A stretch of DNA of 64,000 nucleotides from Streptomyces deccanensis (GCF_022385335.1 NZ_CP092431.1:9610001-9674000), one strand, 5' to 3'; shown: positions 45,695 to 55,636, numbered from the stretch's first letter. Numbers and translations are program-made. Notes: a model not told the origin generated them from the sequence alone.

Positions 45695-48600
45695 GTGATC
45701 GATGAAGCTCAGCCGCAGAGACGAAGCCTCCTCAAGTTCGGTGGGGCACTCGCCTTCGCACCTCTGGCCACCGGGCTGACGGGCACCACCGCCACGGCAC
45801 AGCCGGCCGCCGGGAGCCGAGCCTCGGAGGCCGTCCGGTGGCCGACCCTGTCGCGTGACGCCCTGCGCTACACCGTCCCCGCCACGAACTGGGAGGCGCA
45901 GGCCCTGCCGATCGGCAACGGCAGGCTCGGCGCCATGCTCTTCGCCGATCCCCACGAGGAGCGCATCCAGTTCAACGAACAGAGCCTGTGGGGCGGGCTG
46001 AACGACTACGACAACGCCCTCGCCGGAAAGCCGGACAGCGACTTCGACACCGGCATGAACGGCTTCGGCTCGTACCGGGACTTCGGCGACCTCACGGTCA
46101 CCTTCGCCGCCGCGCCCAGGGCCAGGGTCACGGCGCCGGGCGGACCGTACAACAGCTCACCGTCGGAGGGGGTCGACAAGTCCCACGACGGCGAGACGGG
46201 CACCAAGTGGTGCATCGACCGGCCCGGCGCGAAGGTGCGGTGGCAGGTCGAGCTGCCCGCTCCCGTGGAGGTCGCCTCGTACCGTCTGACGAGCGCCAAC
46301 GACGTGCCGCAACGCGACCCGCAGGAGTGGACGCTCTCCGGTTCCACCGACGGCGAGGCCTGGACCGTGCTGGACAGCCGCACCCTCGCGGCGCCCTTCG
46401 AGAGCCGCTTCCAGACCAAGCGGTTCGACTGCGCGGACCCGGCGGCCTACCGCTTCTACCGGTTCGACTTCGTCCCCAAGGCGGGCGTCAGCCACTTCCA
46501 GGTCGCCGAGATCGGCCTGACGGGCGTCGACCTCGGCGCGTCCGGGGCGGTGTACGTGTCGTCGCCGGGCGGACGCTCCGGCGGGTCGTCCCAGGACGCA
46601 GGCCCTGCCTCCGGCGCCCGGTCCACGGACGTCTCCCGTTCGGTGGACCGGGACCCGGCCACCGTCTGGCGGGTCACGGGCACCTCACCCGAGCTGGTCT
46701 GGCAGGCCGACCTGCCCCGCGCCGTCGCCCTCACCTCGTACACCCTGACCGCGGCCCCGAACCGCCCGCGGGAGGACCCCCGGCAGTGGACGCTGGAGGC
46801 GTCGAAGGACGGCAGCACCTGGACGACCCTCGACACCCGGCGGTACGGCACGCCGTTCGCCGACCGGGGCGAGACCCGCACCTTCCGGTTCACCAACACC
46901 ACCGCCTACCGCGTCTACCGGCTCACCCTGACCCCCGACTCCGCCGCCGACGGCTGCCAGATCGCCGAGATCGCCCTGGCGAACGAGGACTTCGACACGC
47001 GCACCCGGCCCGTGGTCGTCGACTACCGGCGCGCCCTCGACTTCGTGGACGGCGTCCACGTCACCCGCTTCGGCGCACCGGGGCAGCGCGTCGTCCGGGA
47101 GGCCTTCGCAAGCCGCGCCGCCGACGTCATGGTCTTCCGGTACACGACGGAGGCGGCCGAAGGGCTCTCGGGGGCGATCTCACTGACCTCCGGTCAGGAA
47201 CAGGCCCCGACGACCGTGGACGCCCGCGCACGGCGGATCGCCTTCAGCGGTGTCATGGGCAACGGCCTCAAGCACGCGTGCACCGTCCGTGCCGTGCACA
47301 CCGACGGAGACTTCACCGCCGACGGGTCGGTGCTCCGGTTCAGCGGATGCACGACGCTGACGCTGCTCCTGGACGCCCGCACCGACTACCGGCTCGACGC
47401 AGCCGCCGGGTGGCGCGGAGCCGATCCGCAGGCGGCGATCGACCGGGCGCTCGACAAGGCCGCCGCCCGCTCCTACACCGCACTGCGCAAACGGCACACC
47501 ACCGACACGCGCGCCCTGATGAACCGGGTCTCGGTCGACTGGGGCACCTCCGAGGACGCCGTCGTCGCGCTGCCGACCGACGCCCGGCTGGCCCGCTACG
47601 CGGCGGGCGGGGAGGACCCGACCCTCGAACAGACGATGTTCGACTACGGCCGCTACCTGCTGATCAGTTCCTCCCGCCCGAAGGGCCTGCCCGCCAACCT
47701 CCAGGGCCTGTGGAACGACAGCAACCAGCCTGCCTGGGCCGCCGACTACCACACCAACATCAACATCCAGATGAACTACTGGGGCGCGGAGACGACGAAC
47801 CTGCCCGAGTGCCACGAGGCACTCGTCGGGTTCATCGAGCAGGTCGCGGTGCCCAGCCGGGTCGCCACCCGCAACGCCTTCGGCGCGGACACCCGCGGCT
47901 GGACCGCCCGCACCAGCCAGAGCATCTTCGGCGGCAACGCCTGGGAGTGGAACACCGTCGCCAGCGCCTGGTACGCCCAACACCTCTACGAACACTGGGC
48001 GTTCACCCAGGACCTGACATATCTGCGCGACCTCGCCCACCCGATGATCAAGGAGATCTGCCAGTTCTGGGAGGACCACCTCAAAGAACGCGCGGACGGC
48101 CTCCTCGTCGCGCCGAACGGCTGGTCCCCGGAGCACGGGCCCCGCGAGGACGGCGTCATGTACGACCAGCAGATCATCTGGGACCTGTTCCAGAACTACC
48201 TCGACTGCGAGGCGGTCCTCGACGCGGACCCCGCCTACCGGGACAAGGTAGCGGACATGCAGGCCCGTCTGGCGCCGAACAAGATCGGCAAGTGGGGCCA
48301 ACTGCAGGAGTGGCAGGAGGACATCGACAGCCCCACCGACATCCACCGCCACACCTCACACCTCTTCGCGGTCTACCCCGGTCGCCAGATCACCCCGAAG
48401 ACGCCCGACTTCGCCGCCGCCGCCCTCGTCTCCCTCAAGGCCCGATGCGGCGAGAAGGAAGGCGTCCCGTTCACCGCCGCGACGGTGTCGGGCGACAGCC
48501 GCCGCTCCTGGACCTGGCCCTGGCGTGCGGCCCTCTTCGCCCGCCTCGGCGACGGGCACCGCGCCCGGATCATGCTGCGCGGACTGTTGACCTACAACAC

Positions 48601-48913
48601 GCTGCCCAACCTGTTCTGCAACCACCCGCCCTTCCAGATGGACGGCAACTTCGGCATCTCCGGAGCCGTCGCGGAGATGCTCCTGCAGAGCCACGACGGA
48701 AGCATCCACCTGCTGCCCGCCCTGCCCGACGCCTGGAAGGCCAAGGGCTCCTTCACCGGCCTGCGCGCCCGCGGCGGCTACGAGGTGAGCTGCGAGTGGC
48801 GCGACGGGAAGGTCACGTCGTACGAGATCGTGGGCGACCGGGCGCGGAACCGGAACAAGGTCACCGTCCGGGTGAACGGCACCGACCTCAGGGTGAGACC
48901 GCGCAGGCCCTGA
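45695..48913 (+). CDS. Tat-exported GH95 alpha-L-fucosidase-like enzyme with discoidin-like insertions
   Basis: A 1072-aa secreted glycosidase. The Tat signal (RRSLLKFGG) is followed by the GH95 N-domain ([39 protein letters not shown]). The GH95 sequence is then interrupted at about residues 155-435 by two related modules with the pattern of F5/8 type C domains ([41 protein letters not shown]). Catalytic-domain motifs follow, including [57 protein letters not shown] and [13 protein letters not shown]. The GTG follows GGGAG by 8 nt. The modules probably bind carbohydrate. Fucose specificity is a family default; GH95 also has galactosidases. Confidence 0.87.
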   Translation: MIDEAQPQRRSLLKFGGALAFAPLATGLTGTTATAQPAAGSRASEAVRWPTLSRDALRYTVPATNWEAQALPIGNGRLGAMLFADPHEERIQFNEQSLWGGLNDYDNALAGKPDSDFDTGMNGFGSYRDFGDLTVTFAAAPRARVTAPGGPYNSSPSEGVDKSHDGETGTKWCIDRPGAKVRWQVELPAPVEVASYRLTSANDVPQRDPQEWTLSGSTDGEAWTVLDSRTLAAPFESRFQTKRFDCADPAAYRFYRFDFVPKAGVSHFQVAEIGLTGVDLGASGAVYVSSPGGRSGGSSQDAGPASGARSTDVSRSVDRDPATVWRVTGTSPELVWQADLPRAVALTSYTLTAAPNRPREDPRQWTLEASKDGSTWTTLDTRRYGTPFADRGETRTFRFTNTTAYRVYRLTLTPDSAADGCQIAEIALANEDFDTRTRPVVVDYRRALDFVDGVHVTRFGAPGQRVVREAFASRAADVMVFRYTTEAAEGLSGAISLTSGQEQAPTTVDARARRIAFSGVMGNGLKHACTVRAVHTDGDFTADGSVLRFSGCTTLTLLLDARTDYRLDAAAGWRGADPQAAIDRALDKAAARSYTALRKRHTTDTRALMNRVSVDWGTSEDAVVALPTDARLARYAAGGEDPTLEQTMFDYGRYLLISSSRPKGLPANLQGLWNDSNQPAWAADYHTNINIQMNYWGAETTNLPECHEALVGFIEQVAVPSRVATRNAFGADTRGWTARTSQSIFGGNAWEWNTVASAWYAQHLYEHWAFTQDLTYLRDLAHPMIKEICQFWEDHLKERADGLLVAPNGWSPEHGPREDGVMYDQQIIWDLFQNYLDCEAVLDADPAYRDKVADMQARLAPNKIGKWGQLQEWQEDIDSPTDIHRHTSHLFAVYPGRQITPKTPDFAAAALVSLKARCGEKEGVPFTAATVSGDSRRSWTWPWRAALFARLGDGHRARIMLRGLLTYNTLPNLFCNHPPFQMDGNFGISGAVAEMLLQSHDGSIHLLPALPDAWKAKGSFTGLRARGGYEVSCEWRDGKVTSYEIVGDRARNRNKVTVRVNGTDLRVRPRRP

Positions 48914-48916
48914 CGG

Positions 48917-49210
48917 TCACGCGGGCTTGGCGGCGGCATCGACCGGGGTGTCGGTGTCGTCCGCCTCGCTCCGCGCCATGTGCAGAAAACGCCGGATCGC
49001 CTCGACCGACATGTCGAGCGCCTCGGACGCCGACTGCTCGTCACCGAACACCTGCACCGCCTCGGTGACGGCCACGGCGAGCTCGGCCTCCGCCTTGCGG
49101 ACCTTGCCCTCCGCCTTGTCCACGGTGTCGACGACCGACAACTGGCGGCGCTGCTTCTCCTGAAGCCGCTGTTTACGGGAGAGGGTTCTGTCAACGTTCT
49201 GCACAGTCAT
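48917..49210 (-). CDS. small helical protein of unknown function
   Basis: A 97-residue protein, highly charged and helical. The N-terminal half (DRTLSRKQRLQEKQRRQLSVVDTVDKAEGKVRKAEAEL) should form a coiled coil or basic helix. The second half (FGDEQSASEALDMSVEAIRRFLHMARSEAD) has the periodicity of a helix-turn-helix. The C-terminus is acidic and disordered. The ATG at 49210 lacks a clear ribosome site; another ATG lies 12 bp upstream. It is convergent with, and 3 bp from, the GH95 gene. A DNA-binding role is possible but unproven. Confidence 0.6.
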   Translation of the reverse strand: MTVQNVDRTLSRKQRLQEKQRRQLSVVDTVDKAEGKVRKAEAELAVAVTEAVQVFGDEQSASEALDMSVEAIRRFLHMARSEADDTDTPVDAAAKPA

Positions 49211-49329
49211 GCCCAAGATCATAAGGGCCTGGGCATGCCCCCAACTCCTGGGCGTGGGACCCTTCCCCGGTCACCTCTGAACCCGCGGGTGCGCCCGCAG
49301 GGGGCGGACTCCACCCCGGGAAAGGGATC

Positions 49330-50352
49330 ATGCGTTCTCTGACGTTCGTCTACGGCACGGGGCGCAGCGGCTCGACCGCGCTCTCGCGCATCCTCAACGC
49401 CCACCCCGACGTACTGAGCCTGAACGAGTACATGGCCTCGGTGGGTGACGCCTCCTTCCCCACGGGGCAGGTGAGCGGCGGGGAGTTCTGGCAGACGCTC
49501 TCCCGGCCCGCGCCGCATTTCGAGCGCATGACCCGCAGCGGGCTGCCGCTGCCGGAGTTCCTCCACACCCGAGTCCCCGGCCGGTACGCGGCGTCCACGT
49601 CGGGCATCCCCGCGCTCTCCCTGATGGTGCTGCCCCACCTCACCGACGACCCGGACGCGCTCCTCGACGAACTCGGCGCGACCGTGGTCCGGTGGCCGGA
49701 ACGCCCCGCCGCCGAGCACCACCGGGCCCTGTTCGGTCTGCTCTGCGCCCGGTTCGGACGCACCGCCGTCGTCGAGCGCTCCGGCTACTCGACCGGCTGG
49801 GCACCGGGGCTGCGGGCGACCTTCCCCGAGGCCAGGTTCGTGCACATGTTCCGCGACGGCCCGGACTGCGCCCTGTCCATGAGCCGCCACCCCGGGTACC
49901 GCACGATCTGCCTGCTCCGTGAGATCAGGACCCGCTCCGGTGTCGACAGCCTCGCCGATCTGACCCCCGATCACGTCCGCGCGTTGCCCCCCGACCTGGC
50001 ACCCCTGCTCGACGACCGCTTCGACCCCTCCCTCGTACGCGACCGTCCCATCCCCCTGCGGACCTTCGGCACTCTGTGGTCCGAACTCGTCACCGAGGGA
50101 ACGGAGTTCCTCCGCCTGCTCCCCGAAGACCGGCGCGCCACCCTCTCCTACGAGGGCCTCCTGGACCACCCCGCCGAAGAGCTGACCCGCCTGGCCCGGT
50201 TCATCGGCGTGGCCCCCGACCCCCAGTGGCTGCACGCCGGATCGGCCCTGCTCGACCACGGCCGACGAGGCTCCGCCGCCACCCTGCCCGCCACCGAACG
50301 CGCGGCCCTGCGCGACGCCTGTGCCCCGGGAACCCGCGCCTTGGTGTCATAG
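49330..50352 (+). CDS. PAPS-dependent sulfotransferase family protein
   Basis: A 340-aa cytosolic sulfotransferase-fold protein. FVYGTGRSGSTALSRIL (about residues 6-22) is the 5'-phosphosulfate-binding loop, and RFVHMFRDGPDCALSMSRHPGYR (about residues 172-194) matches the 3'-phosphate-binding segment. The region SYEGLLDHPAEELTRLARFIGV is the standard C-terminal helix. The acceptor is unknown. No biosynthetic cluster surrounds it; it is transcribed alone. Confidence 0.82.
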   Translation: MRSLTFVYGTGRSGSTALSRILNAHPDVLSLNEYMASVGDASFPTGQVSGGEFWQTLSRPAPHFERMTRSGLPLPEFLHTRVPGRYAASTSGIPALSLMVLPHLTDDPDALLDELGATVVRWPERPAAEHHRALFGLLCARFGRTAVVERSGYSTGWAPGLRATFPEARFVHMFRDGPDCALSMSRHPGYRTICLLREIRTRSGVDSLADLTPDHVRALPPDLAPLLDDRFDPSLVRDRPIPLRTFGTLWSELVTEGTEFLRLLPEDRRATLSYEGLLDHPAEELTRLARFIGVAPDPQWLHAGSALLDHGRRGSAATLPATERAALRDACAPGTRALVS

Positions 50353-50464
50353 CGTTCACCCGCTGTCGATTGCAACGCGCTGGCGCGATGTGTTGCGTTG
50401 ATAGCCTGCTCGTTGCAACGAAATCACGCAGTTGACCTGCCCCTATAGCTATATCGCGCAATAA

Positions 50465-50515
50465 CTACGTTGCCGAACCTATGAACGCAACGTAGCGTTT
50501 CCGTATCGAGAAACG
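50465..50515. promoter_or_regulatory. two adjacent palindromes upstream of the GtrA-like gene
   Basis: CTACGTTGC-N13-GCAACGTAG (50465-50495) is followed directly by CGTTTC-N8-GAAACG (50496-50515), ending 25 bp before the start codon. Several further GCAACG/CGTTGC copies lie in 50370-50425, and TATAGCTATA at 50444-50453. The second palindrome resembles TetR-type operators. No regulator gene adjoins. Confidence 0.5.
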
Positions 50516-50540
50516 GTGCGCGATCGCGAGGGGGCAGGTC

Positions 50541-51182
50541 ATGGGGACAGCGCACAGCCGACGGCAGGCGGCGCCCGGCGCAGGCGCGGCCTTCGCCCGC
50601 TTCGTGCTCTGCGGCGGGGGAGTGGGCCTCGCCTCCAGCTTCGCCGTGGGGGCTCTCGCCTCCTGGGTCCCCTGGATCCTGGCCAACGCCTTGGTCACGG
50701 CAGCGTCCACGCTGCTCGCCACCGAGTTGCACGCCCGCTTCACCTTCGGCGCGGGTGGGCGCGCGACCTGGCGTCAGCACGCGCAGTCGGCCGGCTCCGC
50801 GGCGGCGGCGTACGCGGTGACCTGTGGGGCGATGGTCGTCCTGCACCTCCTGGTGGCGGCGCCCGGGGCGATGCTCGAACAGGCCGTCTACCTGTCGGCC
50901 TCCGCCCTCGCCGGCGTCGCCCGGTTCGCGGTGCTGCGCCTCGTCGTCTTCGCCCGCGACCGCTCGCGACCGGGTCGGACCCGCTCGCGAGCGGACGCGG
51001 GCGTCGGGTCGCGCACAGCGGAAGGCCCGCGTCGCGTCGCCCCCGCTCACCCGGCCGGATGGAATCGCTGCAGCCGGGCGAGTGCAATGCGACGGCGGGC
51101 ATCCGTCCGCGTGTGCGAAGGGCGGAAGGCTGTCGCACATGCTCACACCACACGCGCGACCAGCGTGGCGGCGACACGGTGA
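50541..51182 (+). CDS. GtrA-like membrane protein
   Basis: A 213-aa protein with four hydrophobic segments between about residues 18 and 135 (FVLCGGGVGLASSFAVGAL, WILANALVTAASTLLATELH, SAAAAYAVTCGAMVVLHLL, VYLSASALAGVARFAVLRLVVF). The pattern RFVLCGGG and ELHARFTFG fits the GtrA family, implicated in moving polyprenyl-linked sugars across membranes. After residue 138 the sequence is a long Arg/Ser/Ala tail without conservation, which overlaps the next gene by 44 bp, so the true C-terminus may have been altered. An elaborate array of palindromes lies upstream. Confidence 0.6.
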   Translation: MGTAHSRRQAAPGAGAAFARFVLCGGGVGLASSFAVGALASWVPWILANALVTAASTLLATELHARFTFGAGGRATWRQHAQSAGSAAAAYAVTCGAMVVLHLLVAAPGAMLEQAVYLSASALAGVARFAVLRLVVFARDRSRPGRTRSRADAGVGSRTAEGPRRVAPAHPAGWNRCSRASAMRRRASVRVCEGRKAVAHAHTTRATSVAATR

Positions 51183-53175
51183 ACGCCCCCGCCGGCCCTT
51201 CCCGGCCCGGGCCGGCACCGTCGCCGCCGCCGTCCTGGCACTCCTGCTCTCCTTCCCCGGCACCGCCACCGCGGCTCCGGGCGACCTCGATCCCACCTTC
51301 AGCGGCGACGGCAGGGTGCTCACCGGCTTCGCCGACGACGATCACGCAGGCGACGTGGCCGTACAGCCCGACGGGAAGATCGTGTCGGTCGGCGCCTCCG
51401 CCGACTACTCCGTGACGGAGAGCCACTTCGCCCTGACCCGGCACAACCCCGACGGCACCCCCGACACCGGGTTCGACGGCGACGGCCGGGTCACGACCCC
51501 GATCAACAACATGGGCCCCGACTTCCAGTGGAGCGAGGCCAACGCCGTGACGCTCCAGCCCGACGGCAAGATCGTCGTGGCGGGCATGAGCTGGCGGGAG
51601 TACGAGAACTGCTGCTGGTTCGTGGTGGCCCGCTACGACGCCGACGGCACGCTGGACGACACCTTCAGCGGCGACGGCAGGGTCTTCGCCGACATCGGCG
51701 GCCCCACCGAGGCCCTCGACGTGGCGATCGACGCCGACGGCAGGATCGTGGCGGCCGGCTACAGCGGGGGATTCGTCGCAGCGGCCCGCTTCGACGCCCA
51801 GGGCACCCCCGACACCTCGTTCGGCGGCGACGGCGTGGTGACCGTCGACCCGACACCCAACACCCAGGAGGCGGGCGGCGACGCCCGCAGCCTGGCGCTC
51901 CAGTCCGACGGGAAGATCGTCGTCGGGGGCGAGGTGGGATCGACCAGCTTCGACTTCCTGCTGATGCGCCTCAACGCCGACGGCACCGTGGACAACGGCT
52001 TCGGCACCGCCGGCATCGTCCGCACCGACTTCGGCGCCTACGACGGAGTGCGGTCACTGGCGATCCAGCCCGACGGCAGGATCGTCGCCGGCGGCTCCAG
52101 CGACGACCGGGTCGCCCTGGCCCGCTACACCACCAACGGCACGCTCGACACGAGCTTCGACGGGGACGGCCGGGTCCTCACGCCCGGCGCGTTCGCCTAC
52201 GACATGGCGCTCCAGTCGGACGGACGGATCGTCACCGCCGGTGGCACGAACGGCGACTTCGCCGTGCTGCGCCACAACCCCGACGGCAGCCAGGACAGCG
52301 GCTTCGGCACCGGGGGCGTCGCGACCGCCGACTTCGGCGGCAGCGACAGTGCCCGCGGGGTGACCCTCCAGACCGACGGCAGGATCGTCGCCGCGGGCGG
52401 GGGCGGACCGAACGCCGACTTCGCCCTGGCCCGCTTCGAGGGCGGCGGCACCGTCCCGCCGCCCCCGACCGGCGTCGACCTGTCGGTGACGAAGTCCGGC
52501 CCCACCACGGCCGCCATCGGTGACCGTCCCACCTACACCGTGCGAGTGACCAACAACAGCACCACGACCTCCGCCACCAACGTCTCCCTGTCCGACACGC
52601 TCAGCGGAGTCGCCGCCTCGGTCGTCTCGGCGACCACCACCTCGGGCACCTGCACCACGACGGCGACCGCCGCGAACTGTTCCCTGGGCACCCTCGCCCC
52701 CGGAGCGGCCGCCACGGTGACGGTCGCCGCCGAACCCCGGGCCACCGGCACCCTCACCGACCGGGCCACGGCCGGCGCCACCCAGACCGACCCGAACACC
52801 GGCAACAACACCGCCACGGCGACCACCACGGTCAACAACTCCCGTGGCTGCACCCGTATCGGCACCAGCGGCAACGACAGCATCACCGGCACCTTCGGCA
52901 ACGACGTGATCTGCGCCCTCGGCGGCGACGACACCGTGAACGCGGGCTCCGGCAACGACACCGTCCACGGCGGTCACGGCAACGACCGCGTCGACGGAGG
53001 CAACGGCAACGACACCCTCAACGCGGGGCCCGGCACCGACAACCTGATCGGCAACTTCGGCACCGACAACCTCAACACGGTCGACCAGGTCTCCGGCAAC
53101 GACACCGCCAACGGCGGCCCCAACACGGACACCTGCACCACGGACGCGGGCGACATCCGCGTCAGCTGCCCCTGA
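51139..53175 (+). CDS. secreted delta-60 repeat protein with DUF11 and RTX-like repeats
   Basis: A 678-aa exported protein. A basic n-region and hydrophobic stretch end at GTATAA. About eight to nine delta-60 (DUF5122) repeats follow up to residue about 440, each with the pattern ALQPDGKIVVAG...FALARYN-DGT-D-FGG-G-V. Residues about 445-570 form a DUF11-type beta-sandwich (VDLSVTKSGPTTAAIGDRPTYTVRVTN). The C-terminus carries hemolysin-type calcium-binding nonapeptides (GNDSITGTFGND, GGDDTVNAGSGNDTVHGGHGNDRVDGG). The ATG at 51139 follows GGAAGG by 9 nt. Probably a cell-surface or extracellular structural protein; no catalytic site is visible. Confidence 0.82.
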   Translation: MLTPHARPAWRRHGERPRRPFPARAGTVAAAVLALLLSFPGTATAAPGDLDPTFSGDGRVLTGFADDDHAGDVAVQPDGKIVSVGASADYSVTESHFALTRHNPDGTPDTGFDGDGRVTTPINNMGPDFQWSEANAVTLQPDGKIVVAGMSWREYENCCWFVVARYDADGTLDDTFSGDGRVFADIGGPTEALDVAIDADGRIVAAGYSGGFVAAARFDAQGTPDTSFGGDGVVTVDPTPNTQEAGGDARSLALQSDGKIVVGGEVGSTSFDFLLMRLNADGTVDNGFGTAGIVRTDFGAYDGVRSLAIQPDGRIVAGGSSDDRVALARYTTNGTLDTSFDGDGRVLTPGAFAYDMALQSDGRIVTAGGTNGDFAVLRHNPDGSQDSGFGTGGVATADFGGSDSARGVTLQTDGRIVAAGGGGPNADFALARFEGGGTVPPPPTGVDLSVTKSGPTTAAIGDRPTYTVRVTNNSTTTSATNVSLSDTLSGVAASVVSATTTSGTCTTTATAANCSLGTLAPGAAATVTVAAEPRATGTLTDRATAGATQTDPNTGNNTATATTTVNNSRGCTRIGTSGNDSITGTFGNDVICALGGDDTVNAGSGNDTVHGGHGNDRVDGGNGNDTLNAGPGTDNLIGNFGTDNLNTVDQVSGNDTANGGPNTDTCTTDAGDIRVSCP

Positions 53176-54256
53176 CCCGCCCCTCGTCCTCCGGGCCCCG
53201 CGCATCGCCGTGCGGGGCCCGGAGCAGTGCCTCCAGCGGGTACGGGGTCGCCCGGCTCTCGTGGCGGAAGCGGTCGTAGAAGTCCCCCATCACCGCGGCG
53301 ACCGGCGCGTGCCGGGCCAGGATCGCCCTGATCGTCTCGGGGGCGTCCGCCGGGAGCTCTCCCCGGGCGCAGGCGCGCACGAACTCCTTACGTTCCGCCG
53401 GGGCGTACCCGTACAGGGCGACGGCCAGCCAGTTCACCAGGTGGGTGACGGAGTAGCACCGGTCGTAGGTGCGGTGCGCGTCGTAGAACTCCGCCTCCCC
53501 CGGGGCGAGTTCGAAGCTCGACGCGAGTGAGAGGCCGTAGTCGGCGAAGTAGAGTTGGCGGCCGTCGGTCAGGATGTTCTGGAAGTGCGCGTCGAAGTGC
53601 AGCAGCCCGCGGTCGTTCATGAACGACACGCCGGCTTCCAACTCCTCCTCCACCATGGCACAGGCCCGCTCGGCCGCCTCGCCACCGGCCTCGATCCGGG
53701 CGCCCAGCCAGTCGTGCAGGTTCTGCGGGATGTACTCCAGGAACAGCGCGAGGCTCGCCGAGGAGTGCCGCAGTTCCTCGATCCGGCGACGTATCCCCGA
53801 GCCGCCGCCCCAGTAGGCCACGGCCCGTTCCACGTCGGCCAGTTCCTCGGGGAGCGGCCGACCGTCATCGGGGAGGACACGCCAGTGATACATCAGGGGG
53901 AAGCCTTCGTGCTCGCCCGCGACCACCCAGTCCGTCGTCATGGTGTGCACGGCCAGCTCCCGCCAGGCCCCGAACCCCGGCCCGCCGACGCTGCCCACGC
54001 CGTACTGGCAGTGGACCGGCAGCCCGAAAAGGTTCGCCGTGGAGTGGGCGTGCTCCGGGCGTCGTTCGAGATCGGTCAGGCGGACCTGCTTGACGAAGAC
54101 CGGTGTTCCGTCGACGTCCAGCAGGAACGACGTGCCGCCGATGCCGGTGCCGAGTGGGGCGGCGGTGTCGACCAGCTCCCGCAGTTCACGGTCGCCGCAC
54201 CGCGCCAGCGTCGCGGAGACGGTGCGGTGCGTGGTCAGGCGGGTGTCGCGGGGCAT
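53162..54256 (-). CDS. protein kinase-like phosphotransferase
   Basis: A 364-aa protein with a kinase-like fold. GTGIGGTSFLLDVDGTPVFVKQV near residues 36-58 resembles the glycine-rich loop and the ATP-anchoring lysine. LLHFDAHFQNILTDGRQLYFADYGLSL near residues 219-245 carries the catalytic HxDxxxxN and the DFG-like DYG. Such divergent kinases occur in Streptomyces with small unknown partners. It starts 2 bp after the gene at 54259-54903 and is coupled to it; its end overlaps the delta-60 gene by 14 bp. The substrate is unknown. Confidence 0.7.
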   Translation of the reverse strand: MPRDTRLTTHRTVSATLARCGDRELRELVDTAAPLGTGIGGTSFLLDVDGTPVFVKQVRLTDLERRPEHAHSTANLFGLPVHCQYGVGSVGGPGFGAWRELAVHTMTTDWVVAGEHEGFPLMYHWRVLPDDGRPLPEELADVERAVAYWGGGSGIRRRIEELRHSSASLALFLEYIPQNLHDWLGARIEAGGEAAERACAMVEEELEAGVSFMNDRGLLHFDAHFQNILTDGRQLYFADYGLSLASSFELAPGEAEFYDAHRTYDRCYSVTHLVNWLAVALYGYAPAERKEFVRACARGELPADAPETIRAILARHAPVAAVMGDFYDRFRHESRATPYPLEALLRAPHGDARGPEDEGRVRGS

Positions 54257-54258
54257 GG

Positions 54259-54903
54259 CTAGGTCCGGTCCAGGCCGGCGAGGCGTAGCGCTCTGGTCAT
54301 GGCGGGGCGGTCCAGTTCACGCCAGTCGGGTTCATTGACGAGCGACATCAGCAGGTCCGGCGTGAGCCGGTAGCCCTCGGCGTGCGCCAGCAGTGTCTCG
54401 GCGTCCTGGGTGGACAGGGCGCCGTGGTCCTCGTCGGCGATCGTCCTGAGCACGTCCTTGCGGTCGACGAAGCGGCTCATACCGCAGTCGAGCCCGTCGT
54501 CGTGGAGGGTCGCCGGGTAGGGAGCGCGAGCCCACGCGCCGTCCTCGAACCAGTAGACACAGCCCAGTTGATTGCCCGACAGCAGATCCCGGAGCTCCTC
54601 GTGGGGAAGCCAGTCGGGGGCGCCGGCGAGCATGTCGATCGGCGGCTCGTGCCACTTGACCCCGCTCGACTCGTCCTCGCCGAAGAGCACGTACCGCCCC
54701 GCACCGCGCGGCGCGAAGCCCCACCAGGTGCAGCCGCAGTCGTCCAGGTGGAGCCCCTCGTCGTCCACCCAGGTCCCCACGCGGTGGTGACGCTCCTCCT
54801 CGTCCGCGGTGGTCGCCTCCAGCACGGCGATCAAGGCCCACCGCGCCCACAGCACGTCCGCGGTCGGCAGATCCCCGCCCAGCCCGGGCCGGTTGATATC
54901 CAT
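54259..54903 (-). CDS. hypothetical protein coupled to the kinase-like gene
   Basis: I do not recognise this 214-aa acidic protein. The N-terminal half is rich in Trp, Cys and Gly (LHLDDCGCTWWGFAPRGAGRYVLFGEDESS) and the C-terminal half is helical (TIADEDHGALSTQDAETLLAHAEGYRLTPDLL). There is no signal peptide or membrane segment. The ATG follows GGAGG by 7 nt and its stop is 2 bp before the kinase-like start, so the two probably act together. Coding is supported by the ribosome site and coupling. Confidence 0.65.
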   Translation of the reverse strand: MDINRPGLGGDLPTADVLWARWALIAVLEATTADEEERHHRVGTWVDDEGLHLDDCGCTWWGFAPRGAGRYVLFGEDESSGVKWHEPPIDMLAGAPDWLPHEELRDLLSGNQLGCVYWFEDGAWARAPYPATLHDDGLDCGMSRFVDRKDVLRTIADEDHGALSTQDAETLLAHAEGYRLTPDLLMSLVNEPDWRELDRPAMTRALRLAGLDRT

Positions 54904-55066
54904 GTCCTGTCCTCCGGCCTCGACATCACCAGGTCGACCATGATCGGAGCAAGACTCTCATAGGCAGAACAGGCCGACGGATTGACGGATTCGTCTCCAC
55001 CCCGGCCGGGCAGTGAACCGCTACTGTCATGAGCACGACTAACCTTCCCCCACAAGGAGGTCGATC

Positions 55067-55636
55067 ATGCACATCCGTACGCTGACCGGCGGCCTGACAG
55101 CGGCCCTGATGGTGTCCCTGTCCCTGTCCCTCACCGGCGGCCAGGCCGTCGCCGCCGCCCCCGACGCGGCCGACGCCCGCCTGGCCGCCCGTGTCCTCAC
55201 CTACGACGCGGGCGGCTCCGCCGAGTTCAGGAGCGCCGTCGACCGGGGCGCGGCGATCTGGAACGAGAGCGTCGACGCCGTCGAACTACGGCCGGCGGCG
55301 GCCGGGCAACGCGCCAACATCCGGGTCCTCGCGGACAACGGCTGGCCGCGCGCCCAGACCACCACCCTGGGCAACGGCACCGTCTACATCGGGCGCCAGG
55401 CCGTCCAGCAGGGCTACGACACGATCAGGATCTCCGCCCACGAACTCGGGCACATCCTGGGCCTGCCCGACCGCAAGCCCGGACCGTGCTCCAGCCTGAT
55501 GTCCGGCTCCACCGCCGGCACCGCGTGCACGAACCCGTACCCGAACGCGGCGGAGAAGGCGGAGGTCGAGGGCAACTTCGGCGGCCTGCTCGCCGACCGG
55601 ACCCCGGCGACGTTCCCCGCGACGATCGTGGACTGA
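55067..55636 (+). CDS. snpA: snapalysin-type extracellular small neutral protease
   Basis: A 189-aa secreted zinc protease (peptidase family M7). A Sec signal peptide (residues 1 to about 30, ending AVAAAP) leads into a short mature enzyme. The metzincin motif is HELGHILGLPD with His125, Glu126, His129 and the third zinc ligand Asp135, exactly HExxHxxGxxD. A disulfide is likely between the cysteines of GPCSSLM and TACTNPY. The ATG follows AAGGAGGT by 5 nt. In other Streptomyces a divergent LysR activator gene controls snpA; here the divergent neighbour is an unrelated unknown gene. Confidence 0.9.
   Translation: MHIRTLTGGLTAALMVSLSLSLTGGQAVAAAPDAADARLAARVLTYDAGGSAEFRSAVDRGAAIWNESVDAVELRPAAAGQRANIRVLADNGWPRAQTTTLGNGTVYIGRQAVQQGYDTIRISAHELGHILGLPDRKPGPCSSLMSGSTAGTACTNPYPNAAEKAEVEGNFGGLLADRTPATFPATIVD

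Noticed and set aside
50360-50430. GCAACG/CGTTGC motifs before the GtrA-like gene as further betaine-regulon operators
   Set aside because: They share the TTGC/GCAA core, but spacing and flanks differ from the 15-bp pattern and the gene has no link to the pathway.
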